Assembly: GCA_910587405.1 (NCBI GenBank)
Contig: CAJUKS010000012.1
Coordinates: forward strand, 1-53,695
Length of the DNA: 53,695 nt
Direction: 5' to 3'
Source: an uncultured Alphaproteobacteria bacterium
GTDB lineage: Bacteria; Pseudomonadota; Alphaproteobacteria; RF32; CAG-239
Numbering within the stretch: position 1 is the stretch's first letter; each line of letters begins with the position of its first letter. Under the pieces are notes generated by a model. That model made no database searches. It was not told where the DNA came from and saw only the letters and a program-made list of their open reading frames with translations. The position numbers and the translations under genes are program-made. Below, one piece after another: positions 23,762 to 32,210 of the stretch.

Positions 23762-25693
23762 ATGCATTCGATTCACGCGCTGATCATTGATTTGACACTG
23801 ATAACCATTTATGCCGGGGTAACGACCCTTATTTGTAAAAAACTGAGGCAGCCGATCGTGCTGGGATATGTGCTGGCGGGCATTTTCGCCGGTCCGTATT
23901 TCAATTTGCTGCCGACAGTCGGCGATCGCGAAAACCTCAATATCTGGGCTGACATCGGCGTCATTTTCCTTTTGTTCGGTTTGGGGCTCGAATTTAGTTT
24001 TAAAAAAATGCTCAATGTCGGCAAATCGGCGATGATCACCGCCAACGCCAACATCCTGTTTATGTTGTTTGTCGGTTATTATATCGGACTTTTGTTGGGT
24101 TGGTCAACCATGGACAGTTTCTTCCTGGGCTCGATGATTTCGATGTCTTCGACCACCATTATCATCAAAGCGTTCGATGATTTGAATATCAAAAAACAAA
24201 AATTTACCGATTTGGTTTTCGGCGTGTTGGTGATTGAGGATCTGGTCGGTATTTTGCTGCTGGTGCTGTTGCCGATGGTGGCGCTCGGACAGAGCATCAA
24301 CGGGCTGGCGTTGGGTTTAAGTGCGCTGAAACTGCTGTTTTTCCTGGTGCTTTGTTTTGTCATCGGCATTTATATCGTGCCGACCTTCTTAAAAAGAATT
24401 ACGCCGTTGCTGAATGATGAAATGTTGCTGCTGATCACCGTCAGCCTTTGTTTCGGTATGGTGCTGTTGGCAACTTCGTCGGGCTTTTCATCGGCGCTCG
24501 GCGCTTTTCTGATGGGTTCAATCTTGTCCGAAACCGGTTTGATCGGCCGGATTGAAAATGTGGTGCGCCCGATTAAAGACTTTTTCGGCGCCGTCTTTTT
24601 CGTCTCGGTCGGAATGATGGTTGATCCTTCGATGTTTGTCACTTATGCGACGCCGATCCTGATTATTACCCTGATCGTAATTGTCGGCAAAGTGATTTTT
24701 TCCTGTTTTGGATTTGTGATTTCGGGGCAGTCGCTGAAAACGTCGGTCCTGTGCGCTTTTTCACTGGCCCAGGTCGGTGAATTTGCCTTTATTATTGCCA
24801 GTCTGGGAATGAGTATCGGCGTCTTGAATCGTCAGGTCTATCCGATTATCGTGGCGGTTTCGGTCATTACCACCTTTTTGACGCCGGTGATGATTCGCTC
24901 GGCCGGTCCGGTTTACAAATTGCTGGAGCGGATCATGCCCGAGAGTTGGCGCCGCTACATCGGAAAGGCGGCTTCGGTCAAAGGGCCTACCCAATCGGAA
25001 GAACGCCTGTGGAGCGTGTTGTTTAAAAACTATGCGATCCGCTTGATCCTGTTTTCGATTATTTTATTTTCGATCATTGCTTTTTCGGCGCATTTCATCC
25101 GCCCGTGGATACGGCTGGTGTTGCCGAATTTGGCCGGCCGGATCGTAATGACGGCGCTTGCTTTTATTCTGATGTCGCCTTTCTTAAAAGCCCTGATCGG
25201 CTGGGAAGTGGTTTTGCCTTCCTTTGTCGGATCGGTTGCGGCAACCCTGAAACGTCCCTTTTCCCGCAAAAAGGCCGCTGTTGCGGAAACGGTTGCGGTG
25301 ACGGAGACGGCCGAGCCTAAAGTCCCCTCGCGCGAAAAAAGCGGCCTGCTTGAAAATCTGTTGGGCGAAAATGCCGAGAACCTGAAAACCTTTTTTGTTT
25401 CCAACGCCGAAATTGCGCGGGTTTATTATGAATTATGGCGCGCCAAAAAAGCCAACCGTTTGCCGTTGCTGGTTTTGACCAGTTTTCGCCTGTTGGTGAT
25501 CTCATTTTTCATCATTACGGTCGTTCATCAGTTTTTGACCGAAAATCCCAAGGTGACTCTGATATTGTTGGTTGTTTCAATCGTGCTGATCTCACGTTCG
25601 CGCTGGTTGTTGGATCAATATATCCGGATGGAGAAACAGTTTTTGGACAACTTGAAGGGTGACCGTTCCGCCGAAGGCAATGACGACAAATAA
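23762..25693 (+). CDS. CPA2-family (Kef-like) antiporter with extra C-terminal membrane pair
   Basis: 643 residues. The first 390 form a CPA2 monovalent cation:proton exchanger (KefB/KefC/YbaL-type): LRQPIVLGYVLAGIFAGP, FGLGLEFSFKKM, SMSSTTIIIKAF and LVIEDLVGI. Instead of a cytoplasmic TrkA-N/RCK domain, two further membrane segments lie near 420-490, then an acidic/basic linker and another two near 570-620. The missing nucleotide-binding domain implies regulation unlike KefC. Preceded by a TAGGGG ribosome site. Potassium or proton handling is likely; the direction of transport is unknown. Confidence 0.87.
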   Translation: MHSIHALIIDLTLITIYAGVTTLICKKLRQPIVLGYVLAGIFAGPYFNLLPTVGDRENLNIWADIGVIFLLFGLGLEFSFKKMLNVGKSAMITANANILFMLFVGYYIGLLLGWSTMDSFFLGSMISMSSTTIIIKAFDDLNIKKQKFTDLVFGVLVIEDLVGILLLVLLPMVALGQSINGLALGLSALKLLFFLVLCFVIGIYIVPTFLKRITPLLNDEMLLLITVSLCFGMVLLATSSGFSSALGAFLMGSILSETGLIGRIENVVRPIKDFFGAVFFVSVGMMVDPSMFVTYATPILIITLIVIVGKVIFSCFGFVISGQSLKTSVLCAFSLAQVGEFAFIIASLGMSIGVLNRQVYPIIVAVSVITTFLTPVMIRSAGPVYKLLERIMPESWRRYIGKAASVKGPTQSEERLWSVLFKNYAIRLILFSIILFSIIAFSAHFIRPWIRLVLPNLAGRIVMTALAFILMSPFLKALIGWEVVLPSFVGSVAATLKRPFSRKKAAVAETVAVTETAEPKVPSREKSGLLENLLGENAENLKTFFVSNAEIARVYYELWRAKKANRLPLLVLTSFRLLVISFFIITVVHQFLTENPKVTLILLVVSIVLISRSRWLLDQYIRMEKQFLDNLKGDRSAEGNDDK

Positions 25694-25742
25694 GTCCGTT
25701 GTTACAGAAATATGAATTTCGGTTACGCCGGCAAAATTGAGC

Positions 25743-25772
25743 TTGGTTATTTGCCGCAAAATCAGCTATAGT
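25743..25772 (+). promoter_or_regulatory. Candidate promoter for the membrane-anchored gene
   Basis: TTGGTT, 18 bases, TATAGT, ending 33 bases before the ATG at 25806. A second TATAAT lies at 25778-25783. Weak -35 match. Confidence 0.35.
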
Positions 25773-25805
25773 CAGATTATAATCTTCTTATAAGGAGAAA
25801 CGGGC

Positions 25806-26414
25806 ATGCTGAAATTCAAAATTATGTTGATCGTGCTGGTTGCGCTGGTCTATTATGGGGTTACCTATTGTATGCTCAGCCGGGGCACCTGCCAGTATTA
25901 CGCCGACTACTATTTGTTTAATGCCCGCAGTTTTTCGATTAAGCAGGAATTGGCTTTCAAGCAGACCCCGATTAAAAAGATAACCGATTTTTTCCATGTT
26001 TACCGTTTTAACGTAAACGAAAGGAACTTGCGCGTTATCGGTTTTGCCCGTTATGAGGAAAACGGCCTGTGGACGGACGGAAACACTTCAAAACTCTCGT
26101 TTTTGTTGCCGTCGGCCTATTCGGACGTTTTGCTTTGTTTTAATGTCGATCCGTATGTCAATGCGCGTAATCCGGAAATTTATACCGAAGTTTATCTGGA
26201 AGATCGCCCGATTGCCAAATGGGACTTTGTTTACGGCAAGAAGATGCCGAAAACGATCATCAAACTGGCTAAGAAAGAAATTCCGTCCGATCGGCAGATT
26301 AATCTGACGTTCAAAATAGAAGGAATGAATTCTCCCCAAAAACTGGGATACGGCGACGATACCCGCAAACTCGGCTTAAGCTTTAACAGCATTGAAGTGC
26401 GTCCGAAAAATTAG
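25806..26414 (+). CDS. Membrane-anchored protein, function unknown
   Basis: 202 residues with one N-terminal hydrophobic segment (4-22; uncleaved anchor or signal peptide) and a beta-rich periplasmic domain. The C-terminus, with SPQKLGYGDDTRKLGLSF followed by a short strand, resembles the end of sandwich domains attached to some membrane sugar transferases, but I cannot assign a family. AAGGAG precedes the ATG. It is flanked by an antiporter and the convergent EF-hand gene. Confidence 0.65.
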   Translation: MLKFKIMLIVLVALVYYGVTYCMLSRGTCQYYADYYLFNARSFSIKQELAFKQTPIKKITDFFHVYRFNVNERNLRVIGFARYEENGLWTDGNTSKLSFLLPSAYSDVLLCFNVDPYVNARNPEIYTEVYLEDRPIAKWDFVYGKKMPKTIIKLAKKEIPSDRQINLTFKIEGMNSPQKLGYGDDTRKLGLSFNSIEVRPKN

Positions 26415-26435
26415 CGGCAGCCGTTTGGTCGCCGA

Positions 26436-27275
26436 TTACTCGGTTTCGGCTTCTTCGCCGATGTTAAAGTCTAATGGTTCGCTGAGTGTTTTGACATAAT
26501 ATTGTATGTATTCTTCCTTGCTCAGATAACCTTTTTGCGCGCCTTCCATCTGATCGAACATTTCGCCGAAGTCTTCTGCGGTCAAATCGGTTAAAACATC
26601 CTGATATAAGTTGGCTTCGCTTTGCATCTGCCGCATCAGGGCGATGTATTCTTTGCGGTCGGCCTTGCCGTCTTGGTTGCGGTCCATCTGATAAAATTGT
26701 TCGCCCGCCTGCTGAGCGGCAATATTGTTGAACATTTTCTCGGCAAATTGATCCGGATTGTCGGCAATTTGTTTCAAACTGTCGGTTATTTTTTCCAAAT
26801 TTTGCAAAGCCTGTTCGGGAGAAACGGCAGCTGCCCGGGCGCGGTAAAAACGTTCGAATTCGTCGTCCGACAAAAAGCCGTCCTTATTTTGATCGATCTG
26901 GTCAAACTGACGGCGTACGGTCTGGTCCTGATAATTTTGAAAATAGGCTTCTCCTTCGCCCGGATCCAGCCAACCGTCGTGATTGAGGTCAAAACGGTCA
27001 AAGTCTGCCATCGCTTCTTCCATCCGTCGGCGGGTTTCGTCACCGGACAGGTTCTCTGCCGCCAGTGCGCCTTTGAGCCCTTCGCTGATTTCATTGCGCG
27101 ACAATTTGCGATTGCCGTCGATATCGCTGATTTCAAACAAGTCAAGATTAATGCTGCCGAGGCGGGCGGAAACGCCGTTGTTAAATTCGGCAAAACTGAT
27201 ACCGTTATCGGCCGCCCGGACCGGATGAAAGCAAAATAAGCTGGCAACGAAGCCGAGAAGCAAAATTTTTTTCAT
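26436..27275 (-). CDS. Secreted EF-hand calcium-binding protein
   Basis: 279 residues with a signal peptide (cleavage after VRA, near 21). Four canonical 12-residue EF-hand loops are present: 51-62 (DIDGNRKLSRNE), 96-107 (DLNHDGWLDPGE), 128-139 (DQNKDGFLSDDE) and 198-209 (DRNQDGKADRKE). A fifth degenerate loop near 244-255 has lost its Asp ligands. The spacing (about 45, 32 and 70 residues) indicates two pairs plus an odd hand. The protein is likely periplasmic or extracellular, sensing or buffering Ca2+. Partner unknown. Confidence 0.88.
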   Translation of the reverse strand: MKKILLLGFVASLFCFHPVRAADNGISFAEFNNGVSARLGSINLDLFEISDIDGNRKLSRNEISEGLKGALAAENLSGDETRRRMEEAMADFDRFDLNHDGWLDPGEGEAYFQNYQDQTVRRQFDQIDQNKDGFLSDDEFERFYRARAAAVSPEQALQNLEKITDSLKQIADNPDQFAEKMFNNIAAQQAGEQFYQMDRNQDGKADRKEYIALMRQMQSEANLYQDVLTDLTAEDFGEMFDQMEGAQKGYLSKEEYIQYYVKTLSEPLDFNIGEEAETE

Positions 27276-27392
27276 AAAAATAACTCCCGAAAATTGATGA
27301 TATTCGGATTATAGAATATTGCCCGCAAAAAGAAAGCAAAATATAAAAGCTCGGTTGCCGGTCGCATAAAAAAGCAGGTGTCGGAAGGACGG

Positions 27393-28388
27393 TTAAAACC
27401 CTTCCTCTTTATAGGGGCGAGACATCAGTTCTTCGATCGCTTTTGTCAGCGGCATCCGTTCAAACAGAACTTTATTTACCATTTCGCAAATCGGCATTTC
27501 CACCCCGGCTTCGCGGGCGCGTTTGACAACGGCTTTGGCGCTGGCGATTCCCTCGACGGTACGCGTGTTTTGTTCCAGCGGTTTTTGCGCCTGCCCGTGG
27601 GCACCCACTTCGTATCCGAAACTGAAATTTCTCGACTGTGAGCAGCTGGCAGTCAAAACCAAGTCGCCCAGACCGCTCATGCCCATCATGGTCGGCAGGG
27701 TTCCGCCCAACGCTTTGGACAGGCGGGCCATTTCGTTGAGGCCCCGGGTAATCAGGGCAGCGCGGGCACCGTCGCCGAATCCGGCACCTTCCGCTACGCC
27801 CGAAGCAATCGCGATCACGTTTTTAACACTGCCGCCGATCTGCGGTGAAATTATGTCGGCGGTTAAATAGGGGCGAAAGAACGGTGTTCCCAGTTGTTGG
27901 GCCAAACCTGCCGCCGCGCCGTCTTTGGCACAGGCAATCGTGGTTGACGTCAGTTTGCGTTTGGCAACGTCAATCGCAAAACCGGGACCGGATAAGACAG
28001 CGACGGTAGCCGCCGGCGTTTCCTCCGTGGCGACTTCCGACAGCATTTTTCCGGTTTCGGCTTCAATCCCTTTGGCGCAGAGGACAATCGTCGTACCGGC
28101 TCCGACGAAGGAGTTCATCCGACGGAGGGTGGTGCGGGTATATTGAGCCGACGTTGTCAGCAAAACGACGTCGGAAAAACGGCAAGCCTCTTCCATATCG
28201 GCGGTAGCCCTGACGGCATCGGGCAACGGAATGTCGGGAAGATAGTCTTTGTTGACATGTTTCTGATTGACGGCATCAACGACTTCCTGCCGACGTGCCC
28301 AGCAAAGCACTTCGTTTCCGGCTCGCGCAGCGGTCAAAGCCAACGCCGTTCCCCAAATTCCTGTTCCGATAACACCGATTTTTTTCAT
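27393..28388 (-). CDS. gpsA: Glycerol-3-phosphate dehydrogenase [NAD(P)+]
   Basis: Makes sn-glycerol 3-phosphate from dihydroxyacetone phosphate for phospholipid synthesis. 331 aa with the Rossmann motif GVIGTGIWGTALA at the N-terminus, the LCAKGIE segment, LSGPGFAIDVA, and the C-terminal helical domain with KNVIAIASGVAEGAGFGDGARAALI carrying the catalytic Lys. GTG-like alternatives are absent. It supplies the same lipid pathway as the psd-pssA genes 2 kb away. Confidence 0.95.
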   Translation of the reverse strand: MKKIGVIGTGIWGTALALTAARAGNEVLCWARRQEVVDAVNQKHVNKDYLPDIPLPDAVRATADMEEACRFSDVVLLTTSAQYTRTTLRRMNSFVGAGTTIVLCAKGIEAETGKMLSEVATEETPAATVAVLSGPGFAIDVAKRKLTSTTIACAKDGAAAGLAQQLGTPFFRPYLTADIISPQIGGSVKNVIAIASGVAEGAGFGDGARAALITRGLNEMARLSKALGGTLPTMMGMSGLGDLVLTASCSQSRNFSFGYEVGAHGQAQKPLEQNTRTVEGIASAKAVVKRAREAGVEMPICEMVNKVLFERMPLTKAIEELMSRPYKEEGF

Positions 28389-28749
28389 AGGCTCACCTTT
28401 CTGTTTTGACTGATTCGTTTATAAAAGCTTTTAAGATAAAATGCAATCGTCGGATGCAAAAGCAAATTGATCTTCACATCACCGCCGACAGCTGAATATG
28501 CGTCTATCGTTTTGAAAACGGTCCGTTATTTTGTCTAATTGTCAATAATAATGATTGAATTATTTCGAAAACCAGAGTACACTAAACCTGTATTTATACA
28601 GATTTGTGTATCATTATGTTTATTATGTGGAAAGTTTCATAATTTTAATTTGGGACCTCAACCCATATTATGGATTATTGCTTTTTGCTAAAATCATAAA
28701 TTGATATGTTTCTGTGCAAAATAATAAAATATAAATAAAAATTAAAGTT
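28389..28749. other. AT-rich 361-base intergenic region
   Basis: Between gpsA (-) and the next gene (+). It contains a sigma70-like promoter (28555-28583) and a small perfect inverted repeat, CTGTATTTATACAG (28588-28601), just after it. A leader of about 160 bases follows with no Shine-Dalgarno site at the ATG. Its base composition is clearly lower in GC than its surroundings. I see no gene in it. Confidence 0.5.
28555..28583 (+). promoter_or_regulatory. Promoter: TTGAAT-17-TACACT
   Basis: A good -35 and the -10 hexamer TACACT at 17-base spacing. The same -10 hexamer and spacing occur upstream of the gene at 47391, another gene lacking a ribosome site. Confidence 0.5.
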
Positions 28750-29667
28750 ATGAAGAAAAATGCAATTTATTTCTTAGTAGCCATTGCGGCTGTTATCGTT
28801 ATGATCATGTTGGCCCCGAAAGGTTCCGATTCTTTGTTTTCAACTGCCGGCGGCGGTTTGAGTTTGAAGGATCTTAACCGGAAAGATACCGTAACGCACA
28901 GTGTTAGTCTGACCATGAATGTAAACCAGACCACAGAACAAAGTTTGGTGCAGCCGATGCTCAGCGCTAATTATTTCAAGCGTCACAACGGTTTCTTTGT
29001 CGGAGCTTCGGCGGTCGGTGCGGTTTCGAACCAATACGGCATTTGCTGTCCGGTTTTGTTTGTCAATACCGGTGTGGACTTCAACCGATTCCAAATCGAA
29101 TACAGAGCGGGAAACTTTGGCCGAAACGCTATCACGACGGTAGGTTTTGACCCGCAGTTTTCCAACTTTTGTATTGACATGGGGGAAAGTGCCGCCGCGG
29201 CAAATGCGATGCAGTTGGCTTTTGCAGGAAAAAACACCAGATTCGGTTTCGGGCATCAGGGCGGTACCTCTTTCTACGCATTTGACGGAAATTGGTATGT
29301 TTTTGCTCAGCAGAACATTTGCAAAAATGTTTCTGTAACCGGCGGTGTTGATTTTGCAAAAAACAAAACCGGTTTTGCCGCTGCCAAATGGGCCGATCAA
29401 AACAACGCCTTAACGGTGACCGGCAACAAGTTGGGGAGTGAAAAACAAAACTGGATTGTTTCTTACAAGCGGAACAATGTTGCGGTCGTACGCAACTTTG
29501 TCATGTCTCTCGGCGCCGCTTTCTGGAAACAAACCGAGCAAACGGGCCTTCATCTGGCTGCCGCTTTTGCCAAAGAAAATTTCATTTTCTTTACCGAAGC
29601 GGGCGGTCGTTTGGCCATGAATACCCTGACGCCGACGGCCGGGGTGGGTATAAGTTATAAATTCTAA
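28750..29667 (+). CDS. Probable membrane-anchored or outer-membrane beta-barrel protein
   Basis: 305 residues. A hydrophobic N-terminus (6-23) is followed by a domain rich in short alternating strands, many Phe, Asn and Gly, and a C-terminal GVGISYKF ending in Phe, as in outer-membrane barrels. No family recognised. The ATG lacks a Shine-Dalgarno site (upstream ATAAAAATTAAAGTT), unlike most genes here. Together with the AT-rich upstream region this suggests acquisition from a lineage such as Bacteroidota. The next gene follows after ten bases. Confidence 0.7.
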   Translation: MKKNAIYFLVAIAAVIVMIMLAPKGSDSLFSTAGGGLSLKDLNRKDTVTHSVSLTMNVNQTTEQSLVQPMLSANYFKRHNGFFVGASAVGAVSNQYGICCPVLFVNTGVDFNRFQIEYRAGNFGRNAITTVGFDPQFSNFCIDMGESAAAANAMQLAFAGKNTRFGFGHQGGTSFYAFDGNWYVFAQQNICKNVSVTGGVDFAKNKTGFAAAKWADQNNALTVTGNKLGSEKQNWIVSYKRNNVAVVRNFVMSLGAAFWKQTEQTGLHLAAAFAKENFIFFTEAGGRLAMNTLTPTAGVGISYKF

Positions 29668-29677
29668 AAAAACAAGT

Positions 29678-30226
29678 ATGGCGACATCGGTATTAATCAT
29701 CGTCATCATCACTCTCGTGGGCAATCTGGCCATTCTGTTTCTGCCGTTCGGCAAAATGGAAAAAGCTGCCCTCAGCGGGGTGGTGGGAATTGTTTTGATC
29801 GTCGGCGCGGTTGCATCGAATGCGGCCACCGGCGAGATACCTTTCGTTATTCGCGAAAAAATAGCGAAAGCGCCGACACCGGAAGCAAAACAGTTCTTAA
29901 CGGCACGATTTAATATCACGGAAGCAGAACCTGAGAATAAGGCCGCAGCCGAAACGCCCACGCCGATTGAACTCGGTGTGAGCTGTCTGGTTGGTTTGGC
30001 TTTGACGCTTACGGCTGTCCTTCTGGCCGCTGTACGGGAATGTGATGATAAAACCGCAAAAGCCGCAAATTCGGCGGCTTTGGCTCTAAACGTTACGGCG
30101 ACAGGCTTTCTGCTGTCGCTGGTTTACGGTCTGCAGTTGTCTTTGGTTGCCTGGATTAAGAAAACGCCCGGTGCGCTTGAAAATCCGTCAACCGAAGACC
30201 TCACTCAAAAAACAGTCTCGACCTAG
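29678..30226 (+). CDS. Four-helix membrane protein, function unknown
   Basis: 182 residues with four predicted membrane helices (about 4-22, 30-50, 98-122 and 130-160) separated by a charged loop at 55-95. No family recognised. No Shine-Dalgarno site before the ATG. It follows the beta-barrel candidate by ten bases and ends inside a terminator stem, so the two form a small operon of foreign appearance. Confidence 0.65.
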   Translation: MATSVLIIVIITLVGNLAILFLPFGKMEKAALSGVVGIVLIVGAVASNAATGEIPFVIREKIAKAPTPEAKQFLTARFNITEAEPENKAAAETPTPIELGVSCLVGLALTLTAVLLAAVRECDDKTAKAANSAALALNVTATGFLLSLVYGLQLSLVAWIKKTPGALENPSTEDLTQKTVST

Positions 30227-30243
30227 GTCGGGGCTGTTTTTTT
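30211..30243 (+). terminator. Intrinsic terminator overlapping the stop codon
   Basis: The stem ACAGTCTCGACC with GGTCGGGGCTGT (one mismatch) is followed by seven T. The TAG stop of the upstream gene (30224-30226) sits at the apex. Confidence 0.85.
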
Positions 30244-30313
30244 ATGGAATCCGCTGCTTAAAAAAACGTGGCGTCCCGGCAATCCGCTGATAAAAAGGGC
30301 ACTGATAAAAAAC

Positions 30314-30340
30314 AAAAAAAGCACCTTAATCATAAGGTGC
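30314..30340 (-). terminator. Intrinsic terminator after tRNA-Leu
   Basis: On the minus strand GCACCTTA/TAAGGTGC with a 4-base loop and seven T, three bases after the tRNA CCA end. Confidence 0.85.
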
Positions 30341-30343
30341 AAA

Positions 30344-30430
30344 TGGTGCGCTAGGCCGGAATCGAACCGGCACGGCCTTGCGGCCAACAGATTTTAAGTC
30401 TGCAGCGTCTACCAGTTCCGCCACAAGCGC
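30344..30430 (-). tRNA. tRNA-Leu (anticodon UAA)
   Basis: 87 bases including an encoded CCA. Class II tRNA with a long variable arm (GGCC-GCAA-GGCC), a D-loop TGGTAGACGC typical of leucine, discriminator A73 and anticodon loop CTTAAAA. The T arm is GCCGG-TTCGATT-CCGGC. The acceptor stem pairs GCGCTTG with CTAGCGC, leaving one U-U mismatch at 6-67. The mismatch is odd but tolerable. It reads UUA and UUG. A terminator follows immediately, so it is a single-gene unit. Confidence 0.95.
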
Positions 30431-30632
30431 AAAAAATCTATCCAACTTATAACGACAAAAATCGATAATTGCAACTATAAACTTAAGACTTTTTAAAAAA
30501 TTGCGTTCTTATCTGGACTATTTTGATTAAAAACTTGTAACTGTTTGAAAAATGTGTTTTGCTGAAAAACGAAAATATACGACGGAAACAGCGTTTCGGT
30601 ATATTTGTTTTTGATTACAGAAAGGACTGAAT

Positions 30633-31340
30633 ATGAAAAATATTGATATTTCCTGGCGCCGTTACCTTCTGCCCAACATCAATAAAGAAGGATGGAAGTT
30701 TTTTGGCATCTTTGCGGCAATAACAGCGTTATTGGCAATGATCTGGACCCCGCTCGGCGTGATCGGCACCGTTTGTACAATTTGGTGCTATTATTTTTTC
30801 CGCGATCCCGAACGGGTAACGCCGGAAATTAAAGACGTTGTGGTTTCTCCTGCTGACGGAACGGTGCAGATGATCACCAAAGTCAAAGCGCCCGAAGAAC
30901 TGGAAATGGGAGATGCGGAGTTTACCCGCGTGAGTGTCTTTATGAGCGTGTTTAACGTACACGTCAATCGCGCGCCGGCGGAAGGAACAATCACCAAAGC
31001 GGTATACGTTCCCGGCAAGTTTTTAAATGCAACCCTGGACAAGGCCAGCAAAGACAATGAACGCCAGTTGCTGGCGATGAAAACCGCATCGGGCAAAGAG
31101 ATCGTTTTTGTTCAGATCGCCGGGTTGATTGCCCGCCGCATTTTGTGTTTTGCCGAACCGGGCAGCAATTATCAGGCCGGAGAACGCTTCGGGCTGATTC
31201 GTTTCGGTTCGCGTTTGGATGTTTATCTTCCCGAAGGGGTGGAACCGCAGGTATGCGTCGGCCAGACCATGGTCGCCGGCGAAACCGTTATTGCCAACAT
31301 GAGTTCCGGTGCTGCGGCTGTTGAAGGAGTGATCCGCTGA
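30633..31340 (+). CDS. psd: Phosphatidylserine decarboxylase proenzyme
   Basis: Converts phosphatidylserine to phosphatidylethanolamine at the inner membrane. 235 aa, the short archaeal/alphaproteobacterial type with two N-terminal membrane helices (about 22-54). Self-cleavage at G192-S193 in RFGSRLDVYLP makes the pyruvoyl cofactor. VVSPADGTVQ and SVFMSVFNVHVNR are also diagnostic. Its stop overlaps the pssA start (TGATGG), so the substrate-making and substrate-using steps are translated together. Confidence 0.95.
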   Translation: MKNIDISWRRYLLPNINKEGWKFFGIFAAITALLAMIWTPLGVIGTVCTIWCYYFFRDPERVTPEIKDVVVSPADGTVQMITKVKAPEELEMGDAEFTRVSVFMSVFNVHVNRAPAEGTITKAVYVPGKFLNATLDKASKDNERQLLAMKTASGKEIVFVQIAGLIARRILCFAEPGSNYQAGERFGLIRFGSRLDVYLPEGVEPQVCVGQTMVAGETVIANMSSGAAAVEGVIR

Positions 31341-32119
31341 TGGAAAAGATAAATAATAAGCTTTTGCCCCGCAAGCTGACGTCGCTGCCGTTTCGCAAAA
31401 TTGCGCCCAACATTGTGACCACGCTGGCGCTTTGCGCCGGTGTAACCTCCATTCGCTATTCAATGACCGAACAGTGGGGACGGGCGATTATCTGTATTTT
31501 TTTTGCCGCTTTTTTTGATATGCTGGACGGTCGCGTGGCCCGGATGCTGAAAGGTTCGACCAAATTCGGCGCCGAACTCGATTCTTTGTCCGACTTTGCC
31601 AGTTTCGGCGTTGCGCCGGCGATCTTGATGTACCAGTGGTCGCTTTCCGGTTTTCCGAAGTTTGGGTGGTTCTTCTGCCTTCTGTTTGCAATTTGCATGG
31701 CGATGCGGCTGGCTCGCTTCAATACGATGCTGGAAGATGAACCGCAGCCTGATTATTGGCATAATTTCTTTGTCGGCGTGCCGGCGCCGGCCGCTGCCGC
31801 TCTCGGGATCTTGCCGATTATGCTCAGTTTCGAATATCACGAATTGAGTTTTCTGCAAAGCAACTGGTTCTGCAGTTTGGTTATGTGTGTGGTTGCAATG
31901 TTGATGGTGAGCCGGATCCCGACCGTTTCGACCAAGCACATGAAAATTCCGACTTATATGGTGGTGCCGTTGATTATTGTGGTGGTTTTGTTTGCCACCA
32001 TGATTTTCAGCCAGCCGTGGTTGGTCTTAAGCATCATGACGGCAATGTATGCCTTGAGCATCCCGCTCGGTGTGCTGGCTTTTCTCAGGGCCAAAAAAAC
32101 ATCTCTTACCCGTATATAA
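31340..32119 (+). CDS. pssA: CDP-diacylglycerol-serine O-phosphatidyltransferase
   Basis: Integral membrane CDP-alcohol phosphatidyltransferase making phosphatidylserine, 259 aa with about eight helices. The CAP motif is complete: D63-G64-x2-A67-R68-x8-G77-x3-D81-x3-D85. It is the membrane-type II enzyme, not the E. coli phospholipase D-like type. It is followed by a terminator that ends the psd-pssA operon. Confidence 0.95.
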   Translation: MEKINNKLLPRKLTSLPFRKIAPNIVTTLALCAGVTSIRYSMTEQWGRAIICIFFAAFFDMLDGRVARMLKGSTKFGAELDSLSDFASFGVAPAILMYQWSLSGFPKFGWFFCLLFAICMAMRLARFNTMLEDEPQPDYWHNFFVGVPAPAAAALGILPIMLSFEYHELSFLQSNWFCSLVMCVVAMLMVSRIPTVSTKHMKIPTYMVVPLIIVVVLFATMIFSQPWLVLSIMTAMYALSIPLGVLAFLRAKKTSLTRI

Positions 32120-32132
32120 GCGGTGTTATACG

Positions 32133-32158
32133 AAAAGCCTCCTTCGGGAGGCTTTTTT
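32133..32158 (+). terminator. Terminator of the psd-pssA operon
   Basis: AAAAGCCTCC-TTCG-GGAGGC followed by six T. The stable TTCG tetraloop makes this a strong terminator. Confidence 0.92.
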
Positions 32159-32180
32159 ATCGTCTGACATTCTTTCAAAA

Positions 32181-32210
32181 AAATCCCCGGAAGCGTCCGG
32201 GGATTTTTTT
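32181..32210 (-). terminator. Terminator of the bamB-der group
   Basis: On the minus strand AATCCCCGG/CCGGGGATT with a T-run, overlapping the last base or two of der. Confidence 0.88.
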
